Shown here: positions 46,054 through 57,564 of the stretch, in pieces
Numbering within the stretch: position 1 is the stretch's first letter
How the letters are laid out: each line of letters starts with the position of its first letter
Translations under genes and position numbers: made by a program
Source of the DNA: Dillenia suffruticosa
Taxonomy: Eukaryota > Streptophyta > Magnoliopsida > Dilleniales > Dilleniaceae
Direction of reading: 5' to 3'
DNA: 64,000 bases
NCBI GenBank assembly: GCA_033439265.1
Contig: JAVTVX010000015.1
Location: forward strand, 24,109,947-24,173,946
The notes under the pieces: model-generated
The model's database searches: none
What the model saw: only the letters and a program-made list of their open reading frames with translations
Told to the model about the DNA's origin: nothing

Positions 46054-48489
46054 TGTCACGCCCCGACCCGCAGGTTAAGCACACGAACAAACCGCCACGA
46101 CTCCTCGAAACACAAGTATGCCCTACTCGCAAATCGAGGTGACGTAAGACCAATATTATGTCTAATATCACAACCATATTCAATATCCTAAGTCAAATCA
46201 TACAGTGAAAGAAAAAAAAAATTTAAAATATTTCTTTAAAACATTTGTCTCCGATTTACATATAACATTTATATGCATGGTCCAATGGTAAATAAGGGTG
46301 GGTATGAACACATACCTGATAGTATCTCTCGGTAAAGCTCGTGGTACAGTATCTCAACATAAGTCAACACAGTACAAGCTGAAAATGTAATTATGAGGGG
46401 TGAGTATAATCCACATATTCAATGAGTGAGGTGTAATAATTATATAATGATAATAAATGAATTTGTGAAAGTGATAAGTCAAAACATTATTTTTCAAATT
46501 TATATTTCATTCATTTGCAAATATATTATGTAATTCAAATAATAGATATCTTTATCATTAATTATGCATCAATGGGGTGTCAAAAATGCATTCTACCCAT
46601 AGTTTGGCCTAATTAAGGTAAATCCACCGAGAGGCCACCAAAATGTCATAAGAATAAAATACATATATTTTCCCCCCTTCCCTTGGTGTTAACACGGTTC
46701 TCACGTGATACTCGTTTATTGGATCCGTTGGACAGAGACAGGGGACTTAAACCCCTGCTCCTATGTTACCCAACCACGTCATCCCATCCGGTAAACGCTC
46801 AATACCGTGGTAGAAAGTGCGCTATAACCACTATACACCATCTCATAATCATATACATGTGTCATATGTCATCATTCAAAAATCTTTACTCGTAAAAATA
46901 AGGCACTATCAAGTAACCATAATATCAAAATGTAAATTTTTACTGAACAATATTTCAGGATATACCACAAATACTAAAACATTTCTAAATTAAATTCAAA
47001 ATTCATTTATAAAATCATGATCAAAACTATTTCTCATTTAAAGTCAAAATAGTTCATCTCACTCATCTCGACTGGGGAGGGCATGCACTCTCCTAATTGT
47101 CCTTGTTTCTCAAACGAGTCACCCCTCAAACCCTAAGCCTAAATTTAAACTATATGCATCATTTATCAATTCAATGTTATGTCGTCGGATTACAAGATGC
47201 ATATAGAAATGTTCTCTTTCATAAAATTAAATTTCAAATTTCATACTTAAAGAAAAATTTCTACATAATCTATCACGCGTAACTTTAGTAAAATCATGAT
47301 ATCTTCTAAAATTTTGATCGAATTCAAATGATTTAAATTTTCTCTTAAAGTTTATCTCCAACTTTTATATTTAAACCAATTTCAAATTCTAAACACACGA
47401 ATTTAGAAAATTTTTCACTTTTTCAATTTAAGTTCCTAAAACCAATTCTGCATAGTTTTGAGAGAATTTCCATATCTCTCTATATATTTCACCAATTTAA
47501 GTGATTTTTATCTAAGATTGAAAATAAAACATAGATCTAAAATTATCTAGTTTATACCATTCTCAAATTTTAAACGTATAATTTTATAAAATTTCATTTT
47601 CATTTTAATTTGGTTTTAAAACTATTTCCGCACAGTTTTAGTAAAAACACTATACCTTTCTGCCTACAACTCCGATTCAAGTGGTTTTTATCTCAAATTA
47701 AAAATACGAGACAAATCTAAAACTTTTATATTTAACATTTCTTAAATTCCAAACAGCAGATACCTAAAAAATTTAGTACAAAGGACATAAAACAAAATTA
47801 GTGAAATATGCTAAATTTCTAAAAATCACCAAAAATCGATTCTTTCATGAAATGTCTCACATGATATGCCACTTTAAAACTTAGGAAGTCTAGTTTATAG
47901 AGAAATAATATTTTATATTCTTGATTTCTACAGAATTAGATATCATAACAAAATTATATAAGACTCAACTTAGAAATCACTATCTAGTATACTAGTATGC
48001 ATGCCAAATAACTATTTATCAAATAATTTAATCTTAACATAAGTTAAGACATGTTATTTCCTTTGTAAGATCTCTTTATCAATAACATCAGCATTTCCTT
48101 TGAATTATTGAATTTTTTTTTTCACTTTAGCAAATCAAATCACAATATATATAAATTTCTACATAATACTTTTATACTTACAATTGAAATTTAAAAATTT
48201 TCAAAAATTGTTCTTACCTCTTTGGCTCCATAGTTAAACTCAAAAATGGAAATGGACTCTATATATTTCATGCAATGGATGGTTTGAATGAAAAAAATGA
48301 GCCAAACTCTTTTTAAACATATTCTTTTATAAATCTAGCCAAATATTCTTGACCATTGTATCGTTTCATGCATTATCTCAACTTTCCACTTGTCCTAACA
48401 CTTAAACCATACAATTGTTGATTCAAGCAACCTCCATACACTCCATTAGGTGTCTTGTGGACGTCCTTGTCAAGTAGAGATGTGTCACA
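46054..48489 (-). mobile_element. Probable solo LTR of a gypsy element
   Basis: On the plus strand it opens TGTCACGCCCCGACC, very like the TGTCACACCCCGAATC end of the LTR at 2158. It shares other landmarks with that LTR (the GGGGTGAGTAT segment, and similar AT-rich spacing). It closes with GTGTCACA at 48489, giving TG...CA termini of a 2.4-kb LTR in minus orientation. No polypurine tract or pol frame lies on either side, which suggests a solo LTR. Flanking 5-bp sequences do not match, so the exact ends are uncertain. Confidence 0.55.
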
Positions 48490-49969
48490 AACTAGAACAA
48501 GCTATCCTAACTAGGTTTTATGCAAAAATTTCTATTCAATAAGTTTTTATACATAAATTTCTATCTAATAAGATTTTTTGAATGTGAAAAAATCCTATGT
48601 GGCCACTAACCAACCTTCCTTCTCTCTTGACCAATCATTTGACTCCAATTGTCCATCGTTGAATGGTTTGCAATTTAGTCCCATAACTTTTTTTAATTAC
48701 ATTTAAACCCTTAAATTTTAAAAATTTACATTTTTGGTTTCTATGAAATTTTATTCAAAATTTCTTAAATATATGAAATTTCATTTAAATATCTCTATTT
48801 TAGTGTGTAGATTTTCTTTTAGTCATTTTTTACTTTTTTAGGTTTTATCGGCACTTGTTAAGAAGGTTTTCGGCTTGTCGAGAAGGTTTTCGATTTATCT
48901 ATAAAATTTTTGATTTTTATCGATTTTTAGGTGAAATCTCAAAATAAATAAATAGATAAATAAATTTTTATTTTATATATCTTAAAATGATACTTATACA
49001 TATAAAATCACGAGTAGCGATACATAATATATAGTGACCGAAAATCGGTGTTATATAACAAATCTTTTATGATTCTTAAAATATTAATTCGGGAGCACTC
49101 GATGACTTCGCATACAAATAGTGACGTTTGAGTCATGTTAATGCTACGTAAGACTGCCCATGTCCTATTGATAGAACAATTCGTCAGCAATTAGTTATGG
49201 ACGGATTCCTAATGTAGTTTGATAATTTTTTTTTTTAAAAAAAAGAAAAATCAAAGCCACAAAAGAAAAATCAAACCCAACTTTTAACCTAATATTATTA
49301 TCTTTTGAATATTCTTCTATTATCTTGAATATATTTTGATATATCAAACTCTTTTGAATTAAGTAGTTGGACTTAATAAGAGATTTCGAATTCAAAATTT
49401 AAAAATGACGAAAAAAAGATTTGAAAAATCTAACCCCTAAAATAAATTTCACAATACTCGAATCAGATTAATCGGATAAAATCCAAATACTGGTGATAAA
49501 AACAAAAATATATATTATGATACAGAGGTTTTTTTTTTGAATTTTTTTTAGAAAATATCAAACTCAATTGCTTTTATGGTTTTTGATAAAGTGCTTGGGT
49601 TAATCAATTTCACACAATGAGGTCCTATTGATTGTGGATGTAAAATTGTCTATTAGAGTACACCAAGGAGTTTTTGAATAGATTTGAAAGGTTTATTCAA
49701 TTTATCATCGCCAAATCAAATTTTGTTATAAAAAATAAAATTAAATATCATTTATAATGTACGAATCCGAAATATTTAGATATGATCACCGATAAGATTC
49801 ATTGGCATCGACTTGGATTTCTTTCAAATTACAAGAATTAGCATTCTTATGGAGAATCGAACATTTTCCTTTTTGATTATGCAAGTGATATCGCTTCCGA
49901 ATATAGTAATTCGTTTAGAAACATGGCACTTAATGCAATTAGGGCTATCATGCTATCCAAAGAACCTAT
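48490..49969. other. No gene recognised
   Basis: AT-rich. A short piece near 49400-49510 (CACAATACTCGAATCAGATTAATCGG region, ending in an A-rich run) resembles pieces at 51850-51950 and 28510-28620 and may be a dispersed SINE-like fragment. Confidence 0.4.
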
Positions 49970-50560
49970 TAGCAATTAAACCTTCTATTGGTAATTACCA
50001 ACCAATCATTAACCAAGATTTGGATCATTGTTTACTAAGTGATTGCTAAATAGAGTTTGTGTGGATAATTATCGATCAATTATTCTCTAAAAATTTGGTT
50101 TGCATTTACCAACCAATTGTTAATTAAAGCTTCGATTGGTAATTACCGACCAAAATAAACAACGAAAAAAGGCAATTGATATTTACTGATTAAAACATTG
50201 GTTGTTATTTAAAAACTTCCTTGTGAATTATTTGGCACATAAAAAGAAAATATTATTTGATAATAATATATTTACAAATAAATACAGTTGGTTGGTAATT
50301 AACAAATAAAACTATGAAGTTAAGTTAAGATAAAATATCAACCGAATTTAATGAAATACTAACTGAACAATTCGTTGCTGATTAATTACCAATTGAGAAA
50401 AAAAAAAGAAGTTTTAACAATCGATCGATTTCAATTCGTATTTAATTCATGAACAGAATTATCAACCAAATTTAATTATTTATCAATTAATTTCTTTCAC
50501 TTGTTAATTAGCAAATTCTTCCCGACACATATTTATAAAGAATTATCAACTTCTTATTCC
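49970..50560. repeat. Degenerate ATTGGTAATTACC/GACCAA palindromic repeats
   Basis: Repeated words built on TTGGTAATTACCAACCAA and its near-inverse occur irregularly, including the near-perfect palindrome ATTGGTAATTACCAACCAAT at about 49988. No coding sequence and no clear element ends. Confidence 0.5.
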
Positions 50561-50839
50561 TTATTTCATGGATATTGATACTCATAGTGAGTAGTTATCG
50601 AATCATACGGTCACCGATTATCTTATCATCCAATTTCATTGAAAAATAGTGACTATTAGATGGTAATTCAATCATTATTAACGTGATAGAATAATAGAAA
50701 ACTTCAATAAAAGACTTAAAATTAATAAAATATTTAAAGTGGTAGAATGGACAGAAAAGCATAAGAGCTAAAACATTTAGGAGAAAAAGAAAAAAGGAAA
50801 ACAAATTATCTTGTCTCCTAATCTCTTACATTGAGCAAA

Positions 50840-51409
50840 CTACAGCGTGAGAGAAGAGGCATTACCCGTAGAAGCAGAAGTAGAGGAAGAATTCTTATGA
50901 TTATGCATCCAAACTTTGAAAACCTGTCTACTTACTCCAACACTTCTGCAGAAGTTCTCAATCTCATCTTCCAGATCTTTCCTCTGCAGCTTCCACCCCA
51001 ACTTCTTTGCAAATGCCAGCATCCTCTCCTTCTGATCTGCCGTAAACTTTGTTCTAAACCTCTTCCTCCCACTTCTCTCCAACATCATTTCTCCTGAATC
51101 AGGCTGCTGTCTCCCTCCTCCTCCTCCTCCTCCTCCACTCTCATACTCTATCATCTCCATTCCGCCCACTGCACCCTCTCCCTCTCGCCCCCCGCGGCTA
51201 CTGAAGCTGATTCCTCCTCCAGTGGCCGCAGCATAAGTCACTTTTCTGTGGAAGTTGCGGTGACAGCCGCATGCCGCGCATTCCAGGCCGCCAGGCGAGG
51301 TGTCATCCAGAGTGAACTCACCACACCCATCTGTGGCATAGCTACCTAGACTGGCAGCATGGTTTCTCAAACACTCTCTGTAAAGATCATTTGGGTTATC
51401 TCCTTCCAT
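50840..51409 (-). CDS. Zinc-finger homeodomain (ZF-HD) transcription factor
   Basis: An intronless frame of 189 codons, as usual for this plant family. Residues 9-57 form the ZF-HD dimerisation domain (YRECLRNHAASLGSYATDGC, then CAACGCHRNFHRK), with the conserved Cys/His pattern that mediates pairing with other ZHD or MIF proteins. Residues 113-173 are the atypical homeodomain (RKRFRTKFTADQKERMLAFA, helix 3 with VFKVWMHNHKN), expected to bind ATTA-type DNA in the nucleus. A Gly-rich hinge (91-99) joins them. The short length suggests the small ZHD11/ZHD12-like group, but I cannot name the orthologue. The start codon at 51409 precedes the whole zinc finger. A TATA-like motif lies only 18 bases upstream of it, which is odd. 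Confidence 0.95.
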   Translation of the reverse strand: MEGDNPNDLYRECLRNHAASLGSYATDGCGEFTLDDTSPGGLECAACGCHRNFHRKVTYAAATGGGISFSSRGGREGEGAVGGMEMIEYESGGGGGGGGRQQPDSGEMMLERSGRKRFRTKFTADQKERMLAFAKKLGWKLQRKDLEDEIENFCRSVGVSRQVFKVWMHNHKNSSSTSASTGNASSLTL

Positions 51410-51426
51410 CTCTTACTCTCTCTCTT

Positions 51427-51434
51427 ATTTTATA
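51427..51434 (-). promoter_or_regulatory. TATA-like box very close to the ZF-HD start codon
   Basis: TATAAAAT on the minus strand is seen just 18 bases before the ATG. A TATA box normally sits about 30 bases before transcription start, which would put initiation inside the coding sequence. Either it is not used or the leader starts further upstream. Confidence 0.3.
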
Positions 51435-53492
51435 GAATGGAAGTTTCCGGGGGGTTACCATGGTATATCCAATGTTAAATGGTGAAGGTAAGGCAAGGAG
51501 ATTGGTGGGGTGCTTGGGAAATTACCATTATGAGGCAGCATGGGTCTTGTATTTACATCGATGACTTGATTCTACATTAGTTTGTGCCCAAGTGTTTATA
51601 ATGCTTTTTTAGCTTTTTTTTTTTGTTATGAATTGTAGTTTTCTGTCTGCTAAAAACATTTGCTTAGGTCAACAATGAGCCGGAATTGGACATTGTCCGC
51701 AGAAAAAAGGGGCATTTCAGCAACCCTGTGAAGCACACATTTTGCCGCTGGTCATCGTTCAGGCTTGACAAGTTGCTTTGTCATTATGGGATTTTTTTAA
51801 CACTTTTTTAATTAATACAACGAATTTAAATCTTAAAAATCAAAAAACAAGTGTGAGAAAAGTCGGTCACTAAATAAATTTTACAGTATTCGAACCAACT
51901 TAATCAAATAACCAAGTACCGATCGGTTAATATCAAAAAACAAAATTAAGAGATTTTCTTTGATCCTAATTAATAATTCTAGTAATTGGGTTCGCTATAT
52001 AATTAATAGTCTCATTTCTTATAATTGAAATAGTGAAATAAACGACGATCATTACATAATAACTTATAAATATCAATATTTATAAAAATTATTAAAAGAG
52101 GTCTATTATTTAAATATTATTTAATGATTTCATTTATCCAATTTATTTTTTTATTATGGTTCATTTTGTTGTCCTAAATAAATGTGTTGTAAGTAAATAG
52201 TTTCTGATTAACAGGAAAATGAAAAAGGATATAAAAAATAAATGTGTTAGAAATATATATTATGTATCAAATCAAATAAATTATTAAAAAATATTATATA
52301 TTAAAATAAATCAATAATTAATTTAGTTTGAAAATATTTAATTTTTTTTTTTATTTTTATATCTATAATAATGAGTTTTTTATATAAACTCAACTTATTA
52401 TAATATTTTATTGAAATAATGAATTATTAGAATTTCATCTTTTTCTATTGCTTTCTATTCATTTTCAAATTTCTAATATTCTATGAATTTTAAATAAATG
52501 TATTATAAGTAAATAGTTTCTGGTTAACAAGAAAATGGAAAAAAGATATCAGAAAATGATATTGAAAAATATACCAAATAGTTATTTTTCTATGTACTCA
52601 TTGCTTTCAATGAATTATGTGTAGGTTAATTATATATGAGATTTTATCAAAATAAATAAATAATATATTTAGGATATACGTAATGCTTTCCCAAAGCAAA
52701 AATAAAAAGATCACATGGCTAAGTAGGAATGAAATTGTCTTAGTCTTAGAGTTCTCCATCTCCCTTTGGTTCAGAAACTATTGTGGGGGCAGTGGTGTCC
52801 AATGAAAAACTCGGGCGGGCCCGTGAGCCGTGTGGCACACTGCTTATACATATATACCCGGGCAAGAATTCCCGTTGGGAATGCAGAAAAAGATGAAACG
52901 CCGTCTGGAATTTCAATTTTTTCACAAGTGCTCCTCCATCCCTTTTTCTTAAACCAACGATCGTTATAAATTTAATTAAATTCAAATTAAATATGATTCG
53001 ATTCAAATTAAATTTTTAAAAATAAAATTTTTTAAATATTTTTTTTATATATAAAATTTGAATTCAAAATCATATTTAAGAAATAATTATCACCGACTAA
53101 TAGAATAATTAAATGTCGGTATTTTTTATTTGTGTACGAGAAGTTTTACTCTACTTCTCACTCATAAATTTGATCCCATACTTGGTCCCATCATGGCAAG
53201 AAAGAATTGAGATATCGCTAAAAATTACAAAAATACTATCAAAAATTCAAAACTTATTAAAATTATTTAAAAACGTTATTGACATTTTTCATAACGTTGT
53301 CTTTTGCTCATTGATTCTTACGTTTTTTTTTTTTTTATATTTTGCCTTCTTAAGATGTATTTATGGTTTCGCCTCACAACAAATTAATCTATTTATAATG
53401 AATCAACGATTAATTGGTTTAGTAAAATTTGACATTAGATCGTTTAATCAAGATTCATAATTTGATTCACAATTTGGGTATAGAGTAAACTA
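51435..53492. other. ZF-HD upstream region and AT-rich intergenic DNA
   Basis: No gene found. 51850-51950 carries another copy of the CAGTATTCGAACCAACTTAATC-type dispersed fragment. 52240-52700 is nearly pure A/T. A short GC-rich patch at 52790-52870 could not be assigned. Confidence 0.45.
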
Positions 53493-53690
53493 TTTTTTTT
53501 GTATCATGGTTAAACCACCAACCCAGTATTTGGGATTTCACTCTGACTAATCTGGATCGACCGCTTGTAGGATCCAATTGAGGGGGCATATCTCCCAGCG
53601 CTAATTTTTTCGTTTCTCTGGGGGATCGAACTCTCAACCATGGTTAAGGAACGTCAGTTTCCGAATCAACTAATCTATCAGACATTGGTA
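53493..53690 (-). mobile_element. tRNA-derived SINE
   Basis: On the minus strand a box A-like motif (TAGATTAGTTGATTC, 53677-53663) is followed about 38 bases later by a box B-like motif (GGTTGAGAGTTCGATCC, 53639-53623), the internal RNA polymerase III promoter of tRNA-derived SINEs. A tRNA-unrelated body follows and the element ends in an A-rich tail (about 53500-53493). The length of about 200 bp is typical. No flanking duplication was confirmed. Confidence 0.6.
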
Positions 53691-54649
53691 TAAAGTAAAT
53701 TATATTAGATGAGTAGCCTATAAATGAGTTACTGTAACTCTCTAATTAGATTAATCGAAATATAAATTAAAATATCGATTAATATAATAAAAAAAATCAA
53801 CGCACTATTGATCAAGAGAGCAAAGCCAACAAATGAAAGTTGAGTTTTACGTGGAGAAGTCTTTGTTGGTGAATGGAGTCGGGGAGATAATGTTTGGTCT
53901 AGGGTGGTTGTTGAACGGGCGGGGGCTAGGCCCACTTGCTGGTGTCGGAAAGATAGCGTTGTGTTCTGGGAGGGTGGTGGGGACTCTGTTGCCGTGTTTG
54001 CATTCACGTGTCTTGTCAAATGGCTTTATGTGATGATGGCTGGGTTAACCCTCCAAAGGTCATGACTAGGGTCCAAGACATGTGGGGAAAGATGGAAGGT
54101 CGATCAATTGGGATAAGATACTAGAGAGACATTTGGTTCGAAGTCGGGAATCAAAATTAGAGAAAAATATTTTAAAAATCAGAATTAAAATCAAAATTCA
54201 ATAATTTTTATTTGATTCAAATTTTATAATGTATATGATTGTCGTAATTATATTTTATTTATTTATTTTTAAAATAAAAATCATATAATTATTAATTTTA
54301 TCATTAATAAAAAATCTTTTATGATTTAAAATATTTTTTTATTAAATACACTCTGTGATAAAAAAATATTTGATAAAAAAAAGGTTTTTAAGATAAAAAA
54401 TATTTAATAATTGTTTTTTTTAGTTAAAGTCCTTCATGTAAAAAAAATATTTGATAAAAAATAGATTTTTTTTTTATAAAAAACAGTTTTAATAATTATA
54501 TTTAAATCACTTTTAAATTGATAATAATTTTTATAACATAGAGAGATTCCAATTGGTAAAAAAACTATGTGAAAACTGATAAAAATTATATTTAAAATAA
54601 AATAAAAATTATTTATAAACATTTTCTGAAAAAGCACAGAACATCGTCA
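53691..54649. other. No gene recognised
   Basis: AT-rich, with many AAAATATTTGATAAAAAA words between about 54280 and 54480. It includes a GC-rich patch near 53900-54020 that could not be assigned. Confidence 0.4.
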
Positions 54650-55175
54650 ATGACTACTTCTACATTCACTTCATGGACTTTACACTCAACCCCGTCAATA
54701 TTTTCACCACCCAAAGCAGCCCTTTCTGACCCCTTTGTTCTCCAACTTGCTGAAACCTTAGAAGCCTCTCTCTCTTCATCATCTCTAATATCACTTCCTC
54801 CTATTCAAAAGCTAAGAGAAATCTTCTCAAAAACCCTCCCCTCTCTCCCATGGCCTTCAAGAAAAGAAGAACCTTTTCCCTTTACAGAAACTTCTCTAAT
54901 TAAACATTCCCAAATCCAACCCATTTCAAACCCTAATCCTAACCCAAATCTTTTGGAGGTTTTAGAAGATACCCATTTCCTCAAACTGGTTTTTGTTGAT
55001 GGGTTTTTGGTCAGTTCGCATTCCCAAGTCTCAAATTTGCCTAATGGGTTTTTTTTGTTGGGGTGTCTCTGGTATCACTGCTGAGAGAATTGTGGAGAGA
55101 GTGAGTGAGATTGTGCCCATGTTTGATGGAAATGCCGAAACAAAGAAATCGGAGATTTGTACGCAATTGACCTAA
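54650..55175 (+). pseudogene. ABCI7: Truncated, frameshifted ABCI7 (SUFD-like, chloroplast)
   Basis: The frame opens at an ATG with a Ser/Thr/Pro-rich N-terminus and then reads LSDPFVLQLAETLEASLSSS, followed by LPPIQKLREIFSKTLPSLPW and PSRKEEPFPFTETSLIKHSQ. This is the N-terminal part of plastid ABCI7, the SUFD-type scaffold partner in SUFBCD iron-sulfur assembly. After the T8 run near 55046 the homology moves to another frame (VSGITAERIVERVSEIV), a one-base homopolymer shift. Similarity ends near 55140, before the beta-helix core that makes up most of the family's length (about 470 residues). It is therefore a dead partial duplicate. Several family residues are also changed in the PWPSRK..PF segment. 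The parent gene must lie elsewhere. Confidence 0.85.
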
Positions 55176-55567
55176 AAAAGACCTTAAAAAGACCCACGAA
55201 AGAGTATGAAAATTATAACGAGATATACTTGAAGAATTAAAATACTATTTTTTTTAAAAAAAAAATTTCATATCACCAAAGATTCCCGATAGCAATCAAA
55301 GGTTTTCTTTCCAATAATGGGAGGTTGTTCATTCCGCACTTTAGGGGGAAGCTGTTCCATCCGCACTTTGGGGGGAAGCGAATATTACCTTTAGTTAAAC
55401 AGTAATATCGAGAACCGAGAAGGTTTAAAAGCCGATTAGGCAACTAACAAGAAGAGTCTGGTCGGTGTGTTTAAGAGGATGGATTGTGCAAACCTGTATG
55501 AGAGATGATTTCTGTATTGACGTCGTATTTTTGTTAGTTATATTTATGGGGTTATAGATTTGAAGAG
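55176..55567. other. No gene recognised
   Basis: Contains a short repeated word pair CCGCACTTTAGGGGGAAGC / CCGCACTTTGGGGGGAAGC near 55337-55380. Otherwise nothing. Confidence 0.4.
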
Positions 55568-55828
55568 CCTTAGTAGAGTTGTAACCGGGTCGGGTTCGGT
55601 CAAGTTCAAGGACGGTTCCCGGAATAACGGGTCGGGTTGACTGTGGTTCCTAAGTAGTCTGGGTCGGTTTTAGGTTTCAAAATCTGTTAAACCGATCCGG
55701 ACGGGTACAGTACCCGATTTAGGCCGTGGCCGGGTTACTGTAACTCGGTCCGATTCATGGGCCGAGCCTTTTTCAGACCAACTGAGCCGGTTTTCTGACC
55801 CAAATCAATCCGGACACGTCTCTAAATA
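55568..55828. mobile_element. hAT-like non-autonomous remnant
   Basis: Starts near TAGAGTTGTAACCGGGTCGG and ends near CCGGACACGTCTCTA, imperfect inverted termini of the TAGAGNTGTNNCCGGG type seen in plant hAT derivatives. The interior is unusually rich in GGGTC/GACCC/CCGG words. The flanking 8-bp sequences do not match, so this is a tentative call. Confidence 0.4.
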
Positions 55829-56191
55829 TCAGGATGTTTAGGCAATGCTCCGCCACATACCAAACAAAATGTACAAAGCACGTAAATAAAAATAAAAAAT
55901 GGGAAAACATGTAATCCGAACCACACATGCCAAGGACCCCACACTTATAAGTTAATACGTCCAATGCCAAAAGATATATGAATGAAACACAGGATATAAA
56001 ATAAAATGACAAGAGAATTACCCTAAAATAAGTGTGCAATGGACCCAATACACTATTATTTGCCTCCTCTCATCTATGGTTGGAAGAGTTGATCATTCAA
56101 GCACATGTAATACTTTTATTGCCTTTTGCTTGAGGAATTCAAGCTCACGTGACAAGTACAATTGCCTTATGCTTGAGAAATTCAAGCAGAC

Positions 56192-56253
56192 GACTACTCC
56201 ACAAGTAACATTATAAGCAGCACATGACTACTCCACAAGTAACATTATAAGCA
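56192..56253. repeat. 34-bp direct duplication
   Basis: GACTACTCCACAAGTAACAT followed by TATAAGCA occurs at 56192-56219 and again at 56226-56253. An imperfect inverted or direct pair built on TGCTTGAG(G/A)AATTCAAGC sits just upstream (56127-56187). Confidence 0.8.
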
Positions 56254-57259
56254 CCAACGTCTTATGATTCAGTTGATTCGAAAACTAACGTCCCTTAATT
56301 ATAATCGAAAGTTCGATCTGTTATGAAAATGAAAAAATCAACATTAGGAGACATATTCCCTTAATTGAGCCCTGTAAACGATCGACCTAAATTAATTAAG
56401 ATGAAATCCCAAATACTAAATTGCTGACCTAATCATGATAAAAGAAAAAAATAACATTATAAGCAAGATATATAAGAATGTCACTGTATTCAAAATTTTG
56501 TTTTATATTTCTAGTAATTTATTTACAATAATGATGTGATATTCTGTGATACCACGATCATTGCATCCGTAATTAGAAATCTGGAGACGTATATTGAAGT
56601 TATTTCTGTACTAATCCATAATTTGACCCTACATGATACCGTTGCAATTCCAAATTATACGAGCGGGTCAGTGCACTACTCTCCCTCTCAACACCACACA
56701 GCCTCGAGTTCCTGTTTAAATATATTTTGTACACTAACTGCAATTATAATATCAAACTCCCGTGGATATAAGATTAGATACTATATTTTTTTAATTATAC
56801 ATCTCAAATTCAAATAATAAAAATAGAGAAATATATTTTAAAAGAATTAATTCTTTAATGAATTTTATAGTACTTTATTAGATAAATTTTAGATACCGAT
56901 TAACGATATAAGTGAAATTCATTTATAAAAATAATAGATTATAGTTACTATACCAAAATTAATGAGGTTTATTATTTTCTTATTAAAAAATTATAATTAC
57001 ATAACTGATAATCCTAATTATTAAATTCAAATTCTTAATTATTTAAAATTTTAACTAATAATGACATACCAAAACTGTTAACTAGTTAAGAAACAAAATT
57101 ATTTACCCTTTAGATTTTTTAAAATACCCAAAAAATTGTAAAAATGAATTAAGCCGAAGAGCTTGGCCATGGAGTGTATTTGTCGATTTGACAAAGAAAA
57201 AATAAAATGTTCGGTGATAATTTAGTGGTATAAATCTTTTTCTCTGATAATTTTAAATT
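56254..57259. other. No gene recognised
   Basis: AT-rich intergenic sequence that probably includes the distal promoter of the ATG18 gene. No TATA box could be assigned with confidence. Confidence 0.35.
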
Positions 57260-57319
57260 CGAATTATTATAAAAGAAAAAAGGAAAAATGACAAATGAAA
57301 AATGAAAAAAAGAACCGAT

Positions 57320-57564
57320 ATTTTTGGCATGTGCTGTATGTCAATCTCTAACGGCAAATCACCCTCTCTCTCTCTCCCCGACTCAGGCCGAGTCCGAGGA
57401 ATCCCAATTGGCATTATCAATCGACTTTCCCTTCGCCTTCCCCATCGATGACAGAGCTGAATCTTCACCATTTTTGCCGGCCTCTGCAAGTTTTGACTTT
57501 CGTGATCGGGGTTCAATCTGTGATCTAATTAGTTCCTCGTGTCTCTCATTTGCCCTAAATTGAG
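57320..57564 (+). other. Probable 5'-UTR exon of the ATG18 gene
   Basis: A CT-rich, less AT-rich leader-like segment ends at a 5' splice site (ATTGAG|GTAATT at 57565). Plant ATG18 genes commonly carry introns in the 5' leader, and the coding exon at 59556 begins directly behind an acceptor, so an upstream exon is required. The transcription start is not defined, and the left boundary is a guess. Confidence 0.5.

Noticed and set aside
50831..51097. 88-codon plus-strand frame
   Set aside because: Antisense shadow of the ZF-HD homeodomain coding sequence.
53623..53677. A functional tRNA gene
   Set aside because: Box A and box B resemble a tRNA but no cloverleaf with a paired acceptor stem could be formed. 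The A-rich tail fits a SINE.
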